From the NCBI RefSeq assembly GCF_014199445.1, contig NZ_JACIJS010000002.1:186001-250000 (forward strand): a DNA stretch of 64,000 nucleotides, given 5' to 3'. Shown here piece by piece: positions 48,205 through 57,182 of this stretch. This DNA is from Rubricella aquisinus. GTDB lineage: Bacteria; Pseudomonadota; Alphaproteobacteria; Rhodobacterales; Rhodobacteraceae. The notes beneath the pieces are model-generated. The model was not told the origin of the DNA and ran no database searches. It worked only from the letters and a program-made list of their open reading frames with translations. The translations under genes and the position numbers were made by a program. How positions within the stretch are numbered: the stretch's first letter is position 1; each line of letters opens with the position of its first letter.

Positions 48205-51002
48205 GGGGCGCGCAGCCTTTCCGCGATGACTTGCGCCGCGTCGCGGGCATATTCGGCAAGGCGGCGTTCGAGTGTGGGTATGTCGTCGCATCCCGTTTCG
48301 CGGGTCAAGACGGCGTTCAGCCCGTCACCCGCGTGATCGGGATGGAACCGCCCTTCCACCGCCACACGCGCCACCGCCTGCACATGCAGCATCAGCTGCT
48401 GCGCACGAAAGAGGTGCGTGGCCTGCGATGGTGTGAGCCATCCGCATCCTTCAAGCCGGTCAATCGCATCCGGCCCGATGGGCGCGGCCCCAAGGCCATT
48501 GAGCAGCACGCCCATCTGCACCAAAAGGTCAATGTCCAAGAGCCGCCCCTGCCCCTGTTTGACCTCCCACGGATCGGCATCCGCCTTGCCATGCGCATCC
48601 TGCAGGCGTTGGCGCATGGCGCGCACGTCCTCCGCCACCTTGCCCGCGTCATGCGGTGCTAGCAGCACGTCCCGGATTGCGGCGCGCACATCCGCCGCCA
48701 GCGCGTCCTCCCCAGCCAGAACACGCCCCCGACACAGCGCCAGATGCTCCCATGTCCATGCCTCAGACTGCTGATAGCTGACAAATCCGGGGAGGGAGAC
48801 GGCAACCGGCCCTTGCCGCCCGGATGGGCGCAGGCGCATATCCACCTCATAAAGCGCGCCTTCCGCCGTTGGCACGGTGATGGCCCCGGTCAGGGCACGC
48901 GTCAGGCGGGCATAATAGGCACCGGAGGACAGCGGCTTTGGTCCGTTGCTTTCGGCCTCCCCTTGCGCGTCATAGATCATGATGAGGTCAAGATCGGATG
49001 TCGCCGTCATCTCTCGTGTACCGAGTTTGCCCATGCCGACAATCGCAATGCCCCGCCCCGGCGGCGCGCCATGTTTGCGCGCGAAATCCGCGATCACATG
49101 GGGCAAGAGCGCGCGCAGGGACACATCCGCGATATCGGCAAAAGCCCCTCCGGCCTCCCCGTGGCTTGCCAGCCCCCGCAAAAGGTGCACGCCGACGCGA
49201 AACCGCACCTCCTTGTTCCAGCGCCGCACGGTATCCAGCACCGTTTCATAATCGCTGAGCGGATCAAGCCACGCGGTCAGTTCCCGCTCCATCGCCGCGG
49301 CATCGGGCAAGGGCCCAAAGAAATCGCGCGCCAGCACCGCGTCAAACACGCCCGAATTGCGCCCCAGATAGCGAGCGAGCCGGGGGGCCGCCGCGCAAAT
49401 CTCCACCAGAAGATCAAGCAAGGCCCGATTGGCATCCAAGAGAGAGAACACCTGCACACCTGCGGGCAACCGCGTAAGGAACGCATCGAATTGGCGCAAC
49501 GCGTCATCAGGGTCCGCCGCATCGGAGAGACGGCCAAGGATGTCTGGCCTGAGCCGCTCAAACAACCGTCTTGCCCGATCCGACCGGGTGGCGGGCAGCG
49601 CGTACCACCGCTCCACCGTGTCCTTGACGCTGCCGCTGTTGAGGAAGACTTCGGCCTTGTCCGTGGTGGCCTGAGCGGGGGTGGCGGCGTCCGGCTCCGT
49701 GATCTTGTGCACCGCTTCCAGTCTGTTGCGCAATTCGCGTTCATAGGCGGCCCTGTCCTCCCATCCGGCAAGGGCGGCGAGCCGCGCCAGTCCTTCGTCC
49801 CCGGTGGGGAGTTTATGGGTCTGTGCGTCATCCATCATCTGAACGAGGTGTTCGGTCTGGCGATGCGCCCGATAAGCTTCCGCCAGCGTATCCGCCACAT
49901 CGGGCTTGAGCCACCCTGCCCGCACGAGTGCCTCAAGGCTTTGCAACGTCTCCCGCCCACGCAGTGACGTGTCGCGCCCGCCGCAGATCAACTGCCGGGT
50001 CTGGACGAAAAATTCGATCTCCCGAATACCGCCCCGCCCCAGTTTCATATCATGGCCGGGAATGGTGATCGGCCCCGCGAGCCCCTTATGGCTACGAATG
50101 GCGCGGATCATGTTATGCGCGTCCTCAATCGCCGCGAAATCAAGGTGCTTGCGGTAGACGAACGGCGCCATCGACGCGAGAAACGCCCATCCGGCCTGTT
50201 TGGCCCCCGCACAAGGCCGCGCCTTGATATAGGCCGCACGTTCCCATGTGCGCCCGACGCTTTCGTAATACCGCTCCGCCGCCGTGATCGACAGGCAGAC
50301 GGGAGTGACCGACGGATCAGGCCGCAGCCGCAGATCAGTGCGGAAAACGTAGCCATCGGCGGTCACATCGGACAAAAGCTTCATCAGCTTTTTCGTGACA
50401 CGAACAAAGGCCGCGCGCGCCTCCTGCACATCGGCATCAGCGTAGCGGTCATCATCAAACAGAACGATGAGGTCGATATCAGAGGAATAGTTCAACTCCC
50501 CCGCGCCCATTTTGCCCATCGCCAGCACGACCATGCCGCACGCCTCATCAAGATCGGCTTCACTGGCACCCGGCACCTTGTTGCGACGCACTTCATCGGC
50601 AAGGAGCGCGCGCAGGCCCTGCTCCACCGCGAAATCGGCAAACTCCGTCAGCCGGTTGGTGACGGTCATCACGGGCCAGATGCCCGACAGATCGCAATAG
50701 GCACATAACAGCGCCACGCGCCGTTTCGCCCGGCGCAAGGCAACGCCCATCTCCGCGATGCTGGTAACAGGGCCAAGGGTGAGCGCATCCGCGAAGGCTT
50801 CATCAGGTGTGGCCGACAGATGCGCGGACAGCCAGTCATGCTCCCGCAGGATCAGACGGTGCAGATAGCTCGCACTGCCCGCCATTCCCGCGATAACCTG
50901 CTGGACCTGCGCCGAGGCATCCGCGAATAACGCGGCGGCCTCCTCTCCGCGCTCTTGGTCAAACGGGATGGGCGCGTGCTCTATATCAGAGGAAAGGCTC
51001 AC
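48201..51002 (-). CDS. glnE: Bifunctional glutamine synthetase adenylyltransferase/deadenylase
   Basis: A 933-residue enzyme that adds or removes AMP on glutamine synthetase in answer to PII and glutamine, and so sets nitrogen assimilation. It has two nucleotidyltransferase domains: the first at YSSDIDLIVLFDDD (about 177), the second at TSDLDLIMIYDAQ (about 690), with a helical linker between. Full length. It starts overlapping the enoyl-CoA hydratase-like gene by 4 bases (ATGA). Confidence 0.96.
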   Translation of the reverse strand: MSLSSDIEHAPIPFDQERGEEAAALFADASAQVQQVIAGMAGSASYLHRLILREHDWLSAHLSATPDEAFADALTLGPVTSIAEMGVALRRAKRRVALLCAYCDLSGIWPVMTVTNRLTEFADFAVEQGLRALLADEVRRNKVPGASEADLDEACGMVVLAMGKMGAGELNYSSDIDLIVLFDDDRYADADVQEARAAFVRVTKKLMKLLSDVTADGYVFRTDLRLRPDPSVTPVCLSITAAERYYESVGRTWERAAYIKARPCAGAKQAGWAFLASMAPFVYRKHLDFAAIEDAHNMIRAIRSHKGLAGPITIPGHDMKLGRGGIREIEFFVQTRQLICGGRDTSLRGRETLQSLEALVRAGWLKPDVADTLAEAYRAHRQTEHLVQMMDDAQTHKLPTGDEGLARLAALAGWEDRAAYERELRNRLEAVHKITEPDAATPAQATTDKAEVFLNSGSVKDTVERWYALPATRSDRARRLFERLRPDILGRLSDAADPDDALRQFDAFLTRLPAGVQVFSLLDANRALLDLLVEICAAAPRLARYLGRNSGVFDAVLARDFFGPLPDAAAMERELTAWLDPLSDYETVLDTVRRWNKEVRFRVGVHLLRGLASHGEAGGAFADIADVSLRALLPHVIADFARKHGAPPGRGIAIVGMGKLGTREMTATSDLDLIMIYDAQGEAESNGPKPLSSGAYYARLTRALTGAITVPTAEGALYEVDMRLRPSGRQGPVAVSLPGFVSYQQSEAWTWEHLALCRGRVLAGEDALAADVRAAIRDVLLAPHDAGKVAEDVRAMRQRLQDAHGKADADPWEVKQGQGRLLDIDLLVQMGVLLNGLGAAPIGPDAIDRLEGCGWLTPSQATHLFRAQQLMLHVQAVARVAVEGRFHPDHAGDGLNAVLTRETGCDDIPTLERRLAEYARDAAQVIAERLRAP

Positions 51003-51775
51003 CGCCCCTCATAGCTTGGCTTGCGTTTTTCGAGGAATGCCATGACGCCTTCGGTGAAATCGCGCGTGCGACCGGCCTCTCCCTGCAATTGCGCTTCAAG
51101 GCCAAGCTGCTCTTCAAGCGAGTTTTCATAGCTTGCCCGGATCGCCTGTTTGATGCGCGCGTAGGCCTGTGTCGGCCCCTTGGCGAGTTGGGCGGCGCGG
51201 GTCTGAATGACATCCGCAAACTCGGCATCGGGCACAGACGCCCAGATCATGCCCCACTCGTCAGCCTGTTTTGCCGTGATCGCATCGGCAAACAGGGCCG
51301 CGCCCATCGCTTTTGCAAATCCCGCCGAACGGGGCAGCCAATAGGTGCCGCCTGCATCCGGGATCAGGCCGATCCGCGCGAAGGCTTGCAAAAACACAGC
51401 CGATTCCGTGGCGATCACCACATCGCAGGCAAGGGCGAGGTTCGCCCCAGCCCCTGCCGCCGCGCCGTTCACGGCGGCAATCGTCGGGATCGGGCAGGTA
51501 TAGATCGCCTTCAAGAGCGGCTCATATTCGTCGCGCAGGGTCACCTCAAGGTTAATCTCCGCCGCGTTGCGCGCATCCCCCAAATCCTGACCGGAGCAAA
51601 AGCCGCGCCCCGCCCCCGTCAGCACCATCACCCGCGCCTCATCAGGCGCGCGCCGAACGGCATGGAGCAAATCCTTGCGCATCTGGCCTGACAGGCCGTT
51701 CATCACTTCGGGCCGGTTGAGGGTGATGCGCGCGATGTTATCGCTCACGTCATATTGGATGGTTTCGTAGGACAA
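50999..51775 (-). CDS. Enoyl-CoA hydratase/isomerase-family protein (PaaG-like)
   Basis: A 258-residue crotonase-fold enzyme. The CoA oxyanion hole is in GRGFCSGQDLGDARNA (about 57-72) and AAVNGAAAGAGANLALACD, with LIPDAGGTYWLPR in the active region. FCSGQDL is typical of PaaG, the epoxyphenylacetyl-CoA isomerase, but there are no other paa genes nearby, so I hold the function at family level. Overlaps glnE; 33 bases after ccmH. Confidence 0.85.
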   Translation of the reverse strand: MSYETIQYDVSDNIARITLNRPEVMNGLSGQMRKDLLHAVRRAPDEARVMVLTGAGRGFCSGQDLGDARNAAEINLEVTLRDEYEPLLKAIYTCPIPTIAAVNGAAAGAGANLALACDVVIATESAVFLQAFARIGLIPDAGGTYWLPRSAGFAKAMGAALFADAITAKQADEWGMIWASVPDAEFADVIQTRAAQLAKGPTQAYARIKQAIRASYENSLEEQLGLEAQLQGEAGRTRDFTEGVMAFLEKRKPSYEGR

Positions 51776-51808
51776 TGGCTTTCTCCCCGCGGTTTGTTGG
51801 GGCCGACG

Positions 51809-52267
51809 TTACACGTCGTCATTCTCCTTGAGCAAGGCATCAAGCCGCGCGCGCTCTGCTTCCGTCAGGGTATCTGAGGCACTTTCTGGTCTGCGCCGCC
51901 GGATGAAGGCAATCGCGATCCCGCCCCCCAGCAGCAACAGCGCTGGCCCCGCAAGCCAAAGCGCCGCGTTGCCCGCATGAAAACGTGGTTGAAGAAGTAC
52001 AAATTCGCCATAACGCGCGACCATGAAATCGAGCACTTCCTCATCCGTATCGCCCGCCACCAACCGCTCCCGCACGACGATGCGCAGATCGCGGGCCAAT
52101 TCGGCGTTGGATAGGTCGATGTTTTCGTTACGGCAGACAAGGCAGCGCAACCCTTCGCTGATCTCCCGCGCGCGCTGCTCCAGCACCGGATCGTCGAGCA
52201 CTTCATCCGGTTGCACCGCCATGGACGGCGTCGCCCACAGCATCAATGCGATCAAAAGTGCTCTCAT
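51809..52267 (-). CDS. ccmH: Cytochrome c maturation protein CcmH
   Basis: A 152-residue haem-lyase subunit that reduces the apocytochrome thiols. A signal peptide (MRALLIALMLWATPSMA), the LRCLVCRNENI motif (Cys42 and Cys45) and a C-terminal membrane helix (about 101-121, LWLAGPALLLLGGGIAIAFI) match CcmH without the long TPR part. The ATG at 52267 overlaps ccmF by 4 bases (ATGA). Confidence 0.95.
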   Translation of the reverse strand: MRALLIALMLWATPSMAVQPDEVLDDPVLEQRAREISEGLRCLVCRNENIDLSNAELARDLRIVVRERLVAGDTDEEVLDFMVARYGEFVLLQPRFHAGNAALWLAGPALLLLGGGIAIAFIRRRRPESASDTLTEAERARLDALLKENDDV

Positions 52268-54246
52268 TCGGCGGGCACCGCGGCGACGCGGCTCCCTTTC
52301 TGCGCCGGTGCCCCAATGCGGAAGCGCCGATCCGTCAGGCTCAGAATGCCGCCGAACGCCATCATCAGCATCCCGACCCACAGCCAATTGGCATAAGGCT
52401 TCACCCATGTGCGCACAGCCCATGACCCATCATCCTGTCGATCCCCGAGCGAGATATAAAGGTCACGCGTGATCGACCGATCAATCGCGGCTTCCGTCGT
52501 GGGGAAACTTTGCACCGGATAGAACCGCTTTTCAGGGTTGAGGATCGCCACGACCTCCCCATCCTTGAACGCGGTGATCTGCGCCATGTCGGAGATATAG
52601 TTTTCGACCCTCGCCCGCTCCACCCCGTCAAAGCGCAGGGTGTAGCCTGCCTTCTCGAACGTGTCGCCGGGGGTCATGGTGCGGATATCTTCGGTCTGCC
52701 AGACGGTGATTGTCGCGGCTGCAAACATCAGAATGCCAAGCCCCGAATGCGCCGTGGCCTTACCCCAATCCGCGCGCGGTAGATTGCGCAGGCGGCGGAA
52801 CGTCTCCCCGCCGCTGACCTGCCCCGCTTTAGCGCGGAACGCGAGGTCGGTTGCGGCCCCCAGCACCAGCCATGTGGCCAGCAGCCCGCCAATGGGCGCG
52901 ATCATGCCGCCCCCGGTTTGCGTCGCCCAGATGAAACAGCCCACTGCCAAAGACAGCGCAATCGCCCCGGTAAGCGGGCGGATCGTCTTGCCCAGTTTCG
53001 CGCGTTTCCACGGCATCATCGCACCAATGGGCAGGATCATCCCGAGGGCGACAAAGAAGGGCGTGAACGCAATGTTAAAGAATGGCGGCCCGACGGAGAT
53101 TTTGGCCCCCGTCAAAAACTCCGCGATCAAGGGCCAAAGCGTGCCGATAAACACAACGCCCGCCGACACGGCCAACAGCACATTGTTCATCACCAGCGCA
53201 CTTTCGCGGCTCAGGACACCGAACACCACGTTGGAGCGCAATTCATGCGCCCGCAACGCAAACAGCGTCAGCGCGCCCCCGATGCTCACCGCCAGAATGC
53301 CGAGGATGAACATCCCCCGCGTCGGATCGCTCGCGAACGCATGGACCGATGTGATCACGCCCGAGCGAACGATGAACGTCCCGATGAGCGAGAAACTGAA
53401 GGCGAGGATCGCCAAGAGGATCGTCCAGCTTTTCAGCGTGTTCCGCTTTTCCGTCACGATGGCGGAATGGAGCAAGGCTGCCGAAATCAGCCATGGCATG
53501 AAGGATGCGTTCTCCACCGGATCCCAGAACCACCAGCCGCCCCAGCCGAGCTCATAGTAGGCCCACCATGATCCAAGCCCAATCCCGATCGTCAGGCATA
53601 CCCAAGCCGCAAGCGCCCATGGCCGGACCCAACGCGCCCATGCGGGCGTGACCTTGCCCTCAATAAGAGCGGCCACGGCAAAACTGAACGTGGTGGAGAG
53701 GCCGACATAGCCGATATAAAGGAATGGCGGGTGAAACGCCAAACCGGGGTCTTGCAACAGCGGGTTCAGGTCGTTGCCGTCCATCGGCGGGAATTCCAGC
53801 CGCGTGAACGGGTTGGAGGTGAACAGGATGAACGCGTAGAACGCGACACCAACCATGGCCTGCACGCTCAAAACCCGCGCCTTGAGCGTCGGCGGCAGGT
53901 TATCGCCCCACCACGCCACCATCGCGCCAAACAGCGCCAATGTCAGCACCCAAAGGAGCAGCGATCCCTCATGATTACCCCAAACGCCCGTGACCTTATA
54001 GAGCATCGGCTTATCGGAATGGCTGTTTGCGGCCACCAACTCGACCGAGAAATCGGAGGTGACAAAGGCCCATGTGAGCATCGCAAAGGAAATGCCGACC
54101 AGCAGGAACTGCACCTGCGCTGTTGGCACGGAAAACTCCATCCAATCCGCCCAGCGTTTCTGCGCCCCGATCAGCGGCACGATGCTTTGCGCAATGGCAA
54201 CGATGGCTGCGAGGATCAGCGCGTAATGGCCTAATTCAGCGGTCAT
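52264..54246 (-). CDS. ccmF: Cytochrome c-type biogenesis protein CcmF
   Basis: A 660-residue multi-pass membrane protein that binds haem and attaches it to apocytochrome c with CcmH. The haem-handling WWD motif is in ELGWGGWWFWDPVENASFMPWL-like form near 230-250, with about 15 helices overall. The start MTAELGHYALILAAIVAIA at 54246 has AGGGGA upstream. Ccm genes here lie in order ccmE, (muramidase, holin), ccmF, ccmH. Confidence 0.95.
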   Translation of the reverse strand: MTAELGHYALILAAIVAIAQSIVPLIGAQKRWADWMEFSVPTAQVQFLLVGISFAMLTWAFVTSDFSVELVAANSHSDKPMLYKVTGVWGNHEGSLLLWVLTLALFGAMVAWWGDNLPPTLKARVLSVQAMVGVAFYAFILFTSNPFTRLEFPPMDGNDLNPLLQDPGLAFHPPFLYIGYVGLSTTFSFAVAALIEGKVTPAWARWVRPWALAAWVCLTIGIGLGSWWAYYELGWGGWWFWDPVENASFMPWLISAALLHSAIVTEKRNTLKSWTILLAILAFSFSLIGTFIVRSGVITSVHAFASDPTRGMFILGILAVSIGGALTLFALRAHELRSNVVFGVLSRESALVMNNVLLAVSAGVVFIGTLWPLIAEFLTGAKISVGPPFFNIAFTPFFVALGMILPIGAMMPWKRAKLGKTIRPLTGAIALSLAVGCFIWATQTGGGMIAPIGGLLATWLVLGAATDLAFRAKAGQVSGGETFRRLRNLPRADWGKATAHSGLGILMFAAATITVWQTEDIRTMTPGDTFEKAGYTLRFDGVERARVENYISDMAQITAFKDGEVVAILNPEKRFYPVQSFPTTEAAIDRSITRDLYISLGDRQDDGSWAVRTWVKPYANWLWVGMLMMAFGGILSLTDRRFRIGAPAQKGSRVAAVPAE

Positions 54247-54304
54247 GGATCGTCCCCTTTTCTCTATCGGTAAGGATAGGGGAAATCGGGGGAAACACAA
54301 TGAA

Positions 54305-54330
54305 GCGCGGGCGGTTATCCCGCCCTGCGC
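54305..54330. terminator. Stable hairpin between holin and ccmF
   Basis: GCGCGGGCGG pairs with CCGCCC-T-GCGC across a 5-base loop with a single bulged T. It lies between the holin stop and the ccmF start on the same strand. There is no long T run. It may partly end the lysis transcript or shield it from ccm expression. Confidence 0.5.
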
Positions 54331-54358
54331 GGCAACTGGTCACGCAATGGTGACGGGC

Positions 54359-54817
54359 CTAGCGCCCGGTGAGCGCCTGCACGATGGGATTGGCATCGGT
54401 TTGCGGGGCGGATTGGGGCTGGCGCGCGCGCACATGGTGCAATTCGCGAGCGCCGAAATAGAAGGACACCACCGCGCCCATCAGCCACCAAAGCGGCTCA
54501 GGGACCGCCGCGAGCCCTTGCATCCGGGCCGCAAACGCCACCGGATCGGCCATCGCATACACAAACAGCGCCAGCGTGCCAAAAGCCATGGTCGGGCGCG
54601 GCAGGCGGTTCAACCCATTGACGAAACTATCAAACCAGCCTGCCGGAGGATGGGCAAACTCCCCCGCGAATTGGCTTTGCGCCCCTTTCAGGATGTCGTG
54701 CCGGGCCTGCATCGCGGCGGTCCGGTTTTCGGTATAGACCTCCGCCACGCCCTCCACCGCCGCACCGACGCCGCGGGCGACCTCCCCCAAACCGAACAGT
54801 CGTGTGATTATCCCCAT
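54359..54817 (-). CDS. Holin of the 3-transmembrane family
   Basis: A 152-residue protein. After MGIITRLFGLGEVARGVGAA come a coiled/helical part with AEVYTENRTAAMQARHDIL, a membrane region around 75-115 (TMAFGTLALFVYAMADPV, LWWLMGAVVSFYFGARELHH) and a polar end. This is the HOLIN_3TM pattern seen beside GH108 muramidases in Rhodobacteraceae. GGAGG lies 8 bases before the ATG at 54817, which overlaps the muramidase gene by 10 bases. It would open the inner membrane for the muramidase. Confidence 0.85.
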   Translation of the reverse strand: MGIITRLFGLGEVARGVGAAVEGVAEVYTENRTAAMQARHDILKGAQSQFAGEFAHPPAGWFDSFVNGLNRLPRPTMAFGTLALFVYAMADPVAFAARMQGLAAVPEPLWWLMGAVVSFYFGARELHHVRARQPQSAPQTDANPIVQALTGR

Positions 54818-55422
54818 GATGCGATCCTCCGTGCATGGGCTGCGGGGCTGAGATGCCATGGCGGGGAGAGGAACGCCTCCGCCCGCGTGATCCACCCCCC
54901 CTTGCCGCCATCGCGCCGCCGGACATATTTGCGGCTTGCCGGGCGCGCATCGGCCAGACGGTAGTAATAGCGTCGCCGCTCGATCCCGTAGGCATCGCGC
55001 AGCACCTCCCCGCCGATCCGGTCATGCACGCGATGTGCCGCCGCGAAGCTGCGCGGACCCAAAATCCCATCTTCGACAAGCACTTCGCCAAGGTCATTGA
55101 GAAGGGATTGCAACAAAATAAAGGCCTGCCGCCCCGCATGGACATGCATGTCATAGACGCTGGGCTGTATCGCTTCGGGCAGGCGACCAATGCCGGGGCG
55201 GGTGTAATACTCATCCTCGAACAGCGCTCCGGCCTCATCCCGGCTAAGCGCGCGAACGTCCGCTTTCGTCACGATCTCATCGCCGTTGAGGTCAAGTCCA
55301 AGGCGGCGCATTGTGTGGATCGTCACGCCATGATTGGTCGCGCCGCCAGGATCGTCAGGATCGTCGACATAGCCGCCCTCCCGATCCAGAATCTCTTCGG
55401 TGATCTGCGAAACAGACTGCAT
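54808..55422 (-). CDS. Holin-associated N-acetylmuramidase (GH108)
   Basis: A 204-residue glycoside hydrolase family 108 endolysin that cuts peptidoglycan. The catalytic Glu is in EILDREGGYVDDPDDPGG near residue 10, followed by NHGVTIHTMR and YYTRPGIGRLP, and a peptidoglycan-binding helix part. No signal peptide is seen, so it should depend on the holin next to it. The ATG at 55422 has AGGGGG upstream. Homologous pairs act as the lysis module for gene transfer agents in Rhodobacter capsulatus. Confidence 0.88.
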   Translation of the reverse strand: MQSVSQITEEILDREGGYVDDPDDPGGATNHGVTIHTMRRLGLDLNGDEIVTKADVRALSRDEAGALFEDEYYTRPGIGRLPEAIQPSVYDMHVHAGRQAFILLQSLLNDLGEVLVEDGILGPRSFAAAHRVHDRIGGEVLRDAYGIERRRYYYRLADARPASRKYVRRRDGGKGGWITRAEAFLSPPWHLSPAAHARRIASWG

Positions 55423-55464
55423 CAAGCACCCCCTGCCATGTGTGAACATTGGCGGGCAGGTATT

Positions 55465-55479
55465 TCAAATTTGTCTTAA
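55465..55479. promoter_or_regulatory. Candidate CtrA site upstream of muramidase
   Basis: Minus strand TTAA-GACAAAT-TTGA is one base from TTAA-N7-TTAA and lies about 45 bases upstream of the muramidase start. It is in the 75-base gap between ccmE and the muramidase gene. CtrA dependence of such lysis genes is known in R. capsulatus. Confidence 0.5.
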
Positions 55480-55497
55480 ATTGCCGTTAGCGCGCGG

Positions 55498-55938
55498 TCA
55501 GTTGGCGTAGTCGTTCTTGTAAAGACCCTGCTCCTTGAGCGCGTCGGCGACCTCTTTGGGCATATAGTCCTCGTCATGGCGCGCAAGCACTTCGGTGGCC
55601 ACGAACACACCATCGCGGATCTGCCCGGTGAGGATGGTGCCCTGCCCCTCGCGGAACAGATCGGGCACGATGCCTTCATACACGGCGGGGAAATCCATGC
55701 TCGTGTCGGTCACGACAAAGGCGTGCATTTGCCCCTTTTGCCATGTCCCCTCTTTCACCAAACCGCCAAGGCGGAACACTTCGCCCTCTCGCGGGGGATC
55801 GCTGAACACGTCAGATGGGCTGCGGAAGAACTGCCCCCCCTCGCCAATCGCAAAAATCGTCAGCCCCGTGGCCACGACCATCATCGACAGGCCCAAAATG
55901 ACCAGCGTTATCCTGCGTTTTTTGCGAAGCGTTGCCAT
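55498..55938 (-). CDS. ccmE: Cytochrome c maturation haem chaperone CcmE
   Basis: A 146-residue membrane-anchored OB-fold protein. One N-terminal helix (about 10-32), then the beta-barrel with FRLGGLVKEGTW, and the covalent haem-binding His121 with Tyr125 in ARHDEDYMPKEV. It hands haem to CcmF. It is separated from ccmF by the muramidase-holin pair and starts 51 bases after the acyltransferase gene. Confidence 0.95.
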   Translation of the reverse strand: MATLRKKRRITLVILGLSMMVVATGLTIFAIGEGGQFFRSPSDVFSDPPREGEVFRLGGLVKEGTWQKGQMHAFVVTDTSMDFPAVYEGIVPDLFREGQGTILTGQIRDGVFVATEVLARHDEDYMPKEVADALKEQGLYKNDYAN

Positions 55939-55989
55939 GGATGCTTTTCCTTACCGACTGCCCTTATATCGCGCAGAACAGTGCCGGTT

Positions 55990-56886
55990 TTAACCCCCTG
56001 CGACATTTTGAGAAGCGTGCCGTTCCTCGAACTCATACCCGTAGGACAGATCCTCAATAGGGTCGGGCGACAGCCGGTAGGTTTCTTCCCGCAGAAAATC
56101 CATCAGGGCCCGCGCATTCTTGGCACGGGCGGCGATCTCCTCTGCCTTGATCGGATCACCGATCACCACGGGCACCTTCTTGTTCAGGCGGGTGCGGAAT
56201 TCGTTGATCAACAGGCCAAGCCGCAAATTTGGGTGCAGATGGCTGGCAATCTGGAACCGGCGGGAGTTTGAGCCGTCGAAATAGATCGGCACGACCGTTG
56301 CCCCGGATTTGGCGATCATCTTTGCAGTGAATGTGCGCCAGCCCGGGTCCATCGCGCGCCCGCCCAAGGGCTTTTTTGCCGTCGATACGGTGCCGCCGGG
56401 AAACACCCCGATACAGCCGCCGCCCGCCAGATAGCTCAATGCGGTCTTGCGTGTGGCAAGGTTGAGAGCCACCGCTTCGCGTGTTTCATCAAAGCTGACG
56501 GGTAGAATTACCCGCTCCAGATCGCTTGCCTTGCAAAACACGGAATTGGCCAGAATGCGGAAATCGCCACGGGTCTGTTGCAGGATATGACCCAGCATAA
56601 GCCCGTCCAGAATGCCGAACGGGTGGTTCGAGATGACGATGAGCGGCCCCTCTGCCGGCATCGCCGTGAGCGCGCCGCCGCGCACATCCAGGCCAAGCTG
56701 ATAGCGCTCGATCATCACTTCCCAAAAGGATCGCCCGGCGGCCACCTCATGCTCATAGCCGCGCGCCATACGAATGAGCCGTTGCCGCCCTGTGAGGTTT
56801 TCCAGCGTCCGGATCATAAACCGGCCACCCCGCGTCTCCGCGGAACTGGCATAGGAAATATCGCGTGCGGCGCGAGAGTCAGGCAT
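55990..56886 (-). CDS. Lysophospholipid acyltransferase-family protein
   Basis: A 298-residue acyltransferase of the PlsC type. The catalytic NHxxxxD is in ISNHPFGILDG (about 106), and the acyl-acceptor block is IGVFPGGTVSTAKKPLGG near 176. This form (NHPFGILDG, longer N-terminus) is common in Rhodobacteraceae and may make membrane lipids such as lysophosphatidate or ornithine-lipid precursors. The start is not certain: ATG at 56886 (MPDSRAARD) is chosen over a TTG at 56907. Confidence 0.85.
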   Translation of the reverse strand: MPDSRAARDISYASSAETRGGRFMIRTLENLTGRQRLIRMARGYEHEVAAGRSFWEVMIERYQLGLDVRGGALTAMPAEGPLIVISNHPFGILDGLMLGHILQQTRGDFRILANSVFCKASDLERVILPVSFDETREAVALNLATRKTALSYLAGGGCIGVFPGGTVSTAKKPLGGRAMDPGWRTFTAKMIAKSGATVVPIYFDGSNSRRFQIASHLHPNLRLGLLINEFRTRLNKKVPVVIGDPIKAEEIAARAKNARALMDFLREETYRLSPDPIEDLSYGYEFEERHASQNVAGG

Positions 56887-57182
56887 GATGACGAGCAAAA
56901 ACCCCAATTGCGTCTGCTGTCATTCGCACACTTGCCCGGTCAGGTGAAGAAAAATCAACGTGAATGGGCCGTATCTGTGTCCGCTGGATGAAATTCTGGA
57001 GGATGTTGACACGACTTGCCCCCGCCGCAGCTAAGGATCGCGCGAGCCTTGGATCTTTCAAAGAGATCGAAGTGTTAGTCCCGCTGGAACCGCTGGACGG
57101 GGCCCCGACACGCAGCCAGACCGATGATATCGGGACCCCCGCAAATCCACCTTGCTCAGTGCTGCGCCACGTACGGACTGGC
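56887..57182. other. Non-coding gap between E2 catalytic gene and acyltransferase gene
   Basis: About 300 bases with no supported gene. On the minus strand there is an open stretch of 60 codons from a TTG at 57061 that ends just inside the acyltransferase start; codon use and lack of a ribosome site argue against it. The region should hold the end of the E2 operon and the acyltransferase promoter; no clear -35/-10 pair is visible. Confidence 0.5.

Noticed and set aside
50999-51775. Phenylacetate degradation cluster
   Set aside because: Only the PaaG-like gene is present; no other paa genes nearby.
54359-55422. Prophage remnant
   Set aside because: Only lysis genes are present; no capsid, tail, integrase or att-like repeats, and they lie inside a housekeeping cluster.
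56964-57182. Plus-strand open frame in the gap before the E2 gene
   Set aside because: It continues antisense into the E2 gene and has no motif.
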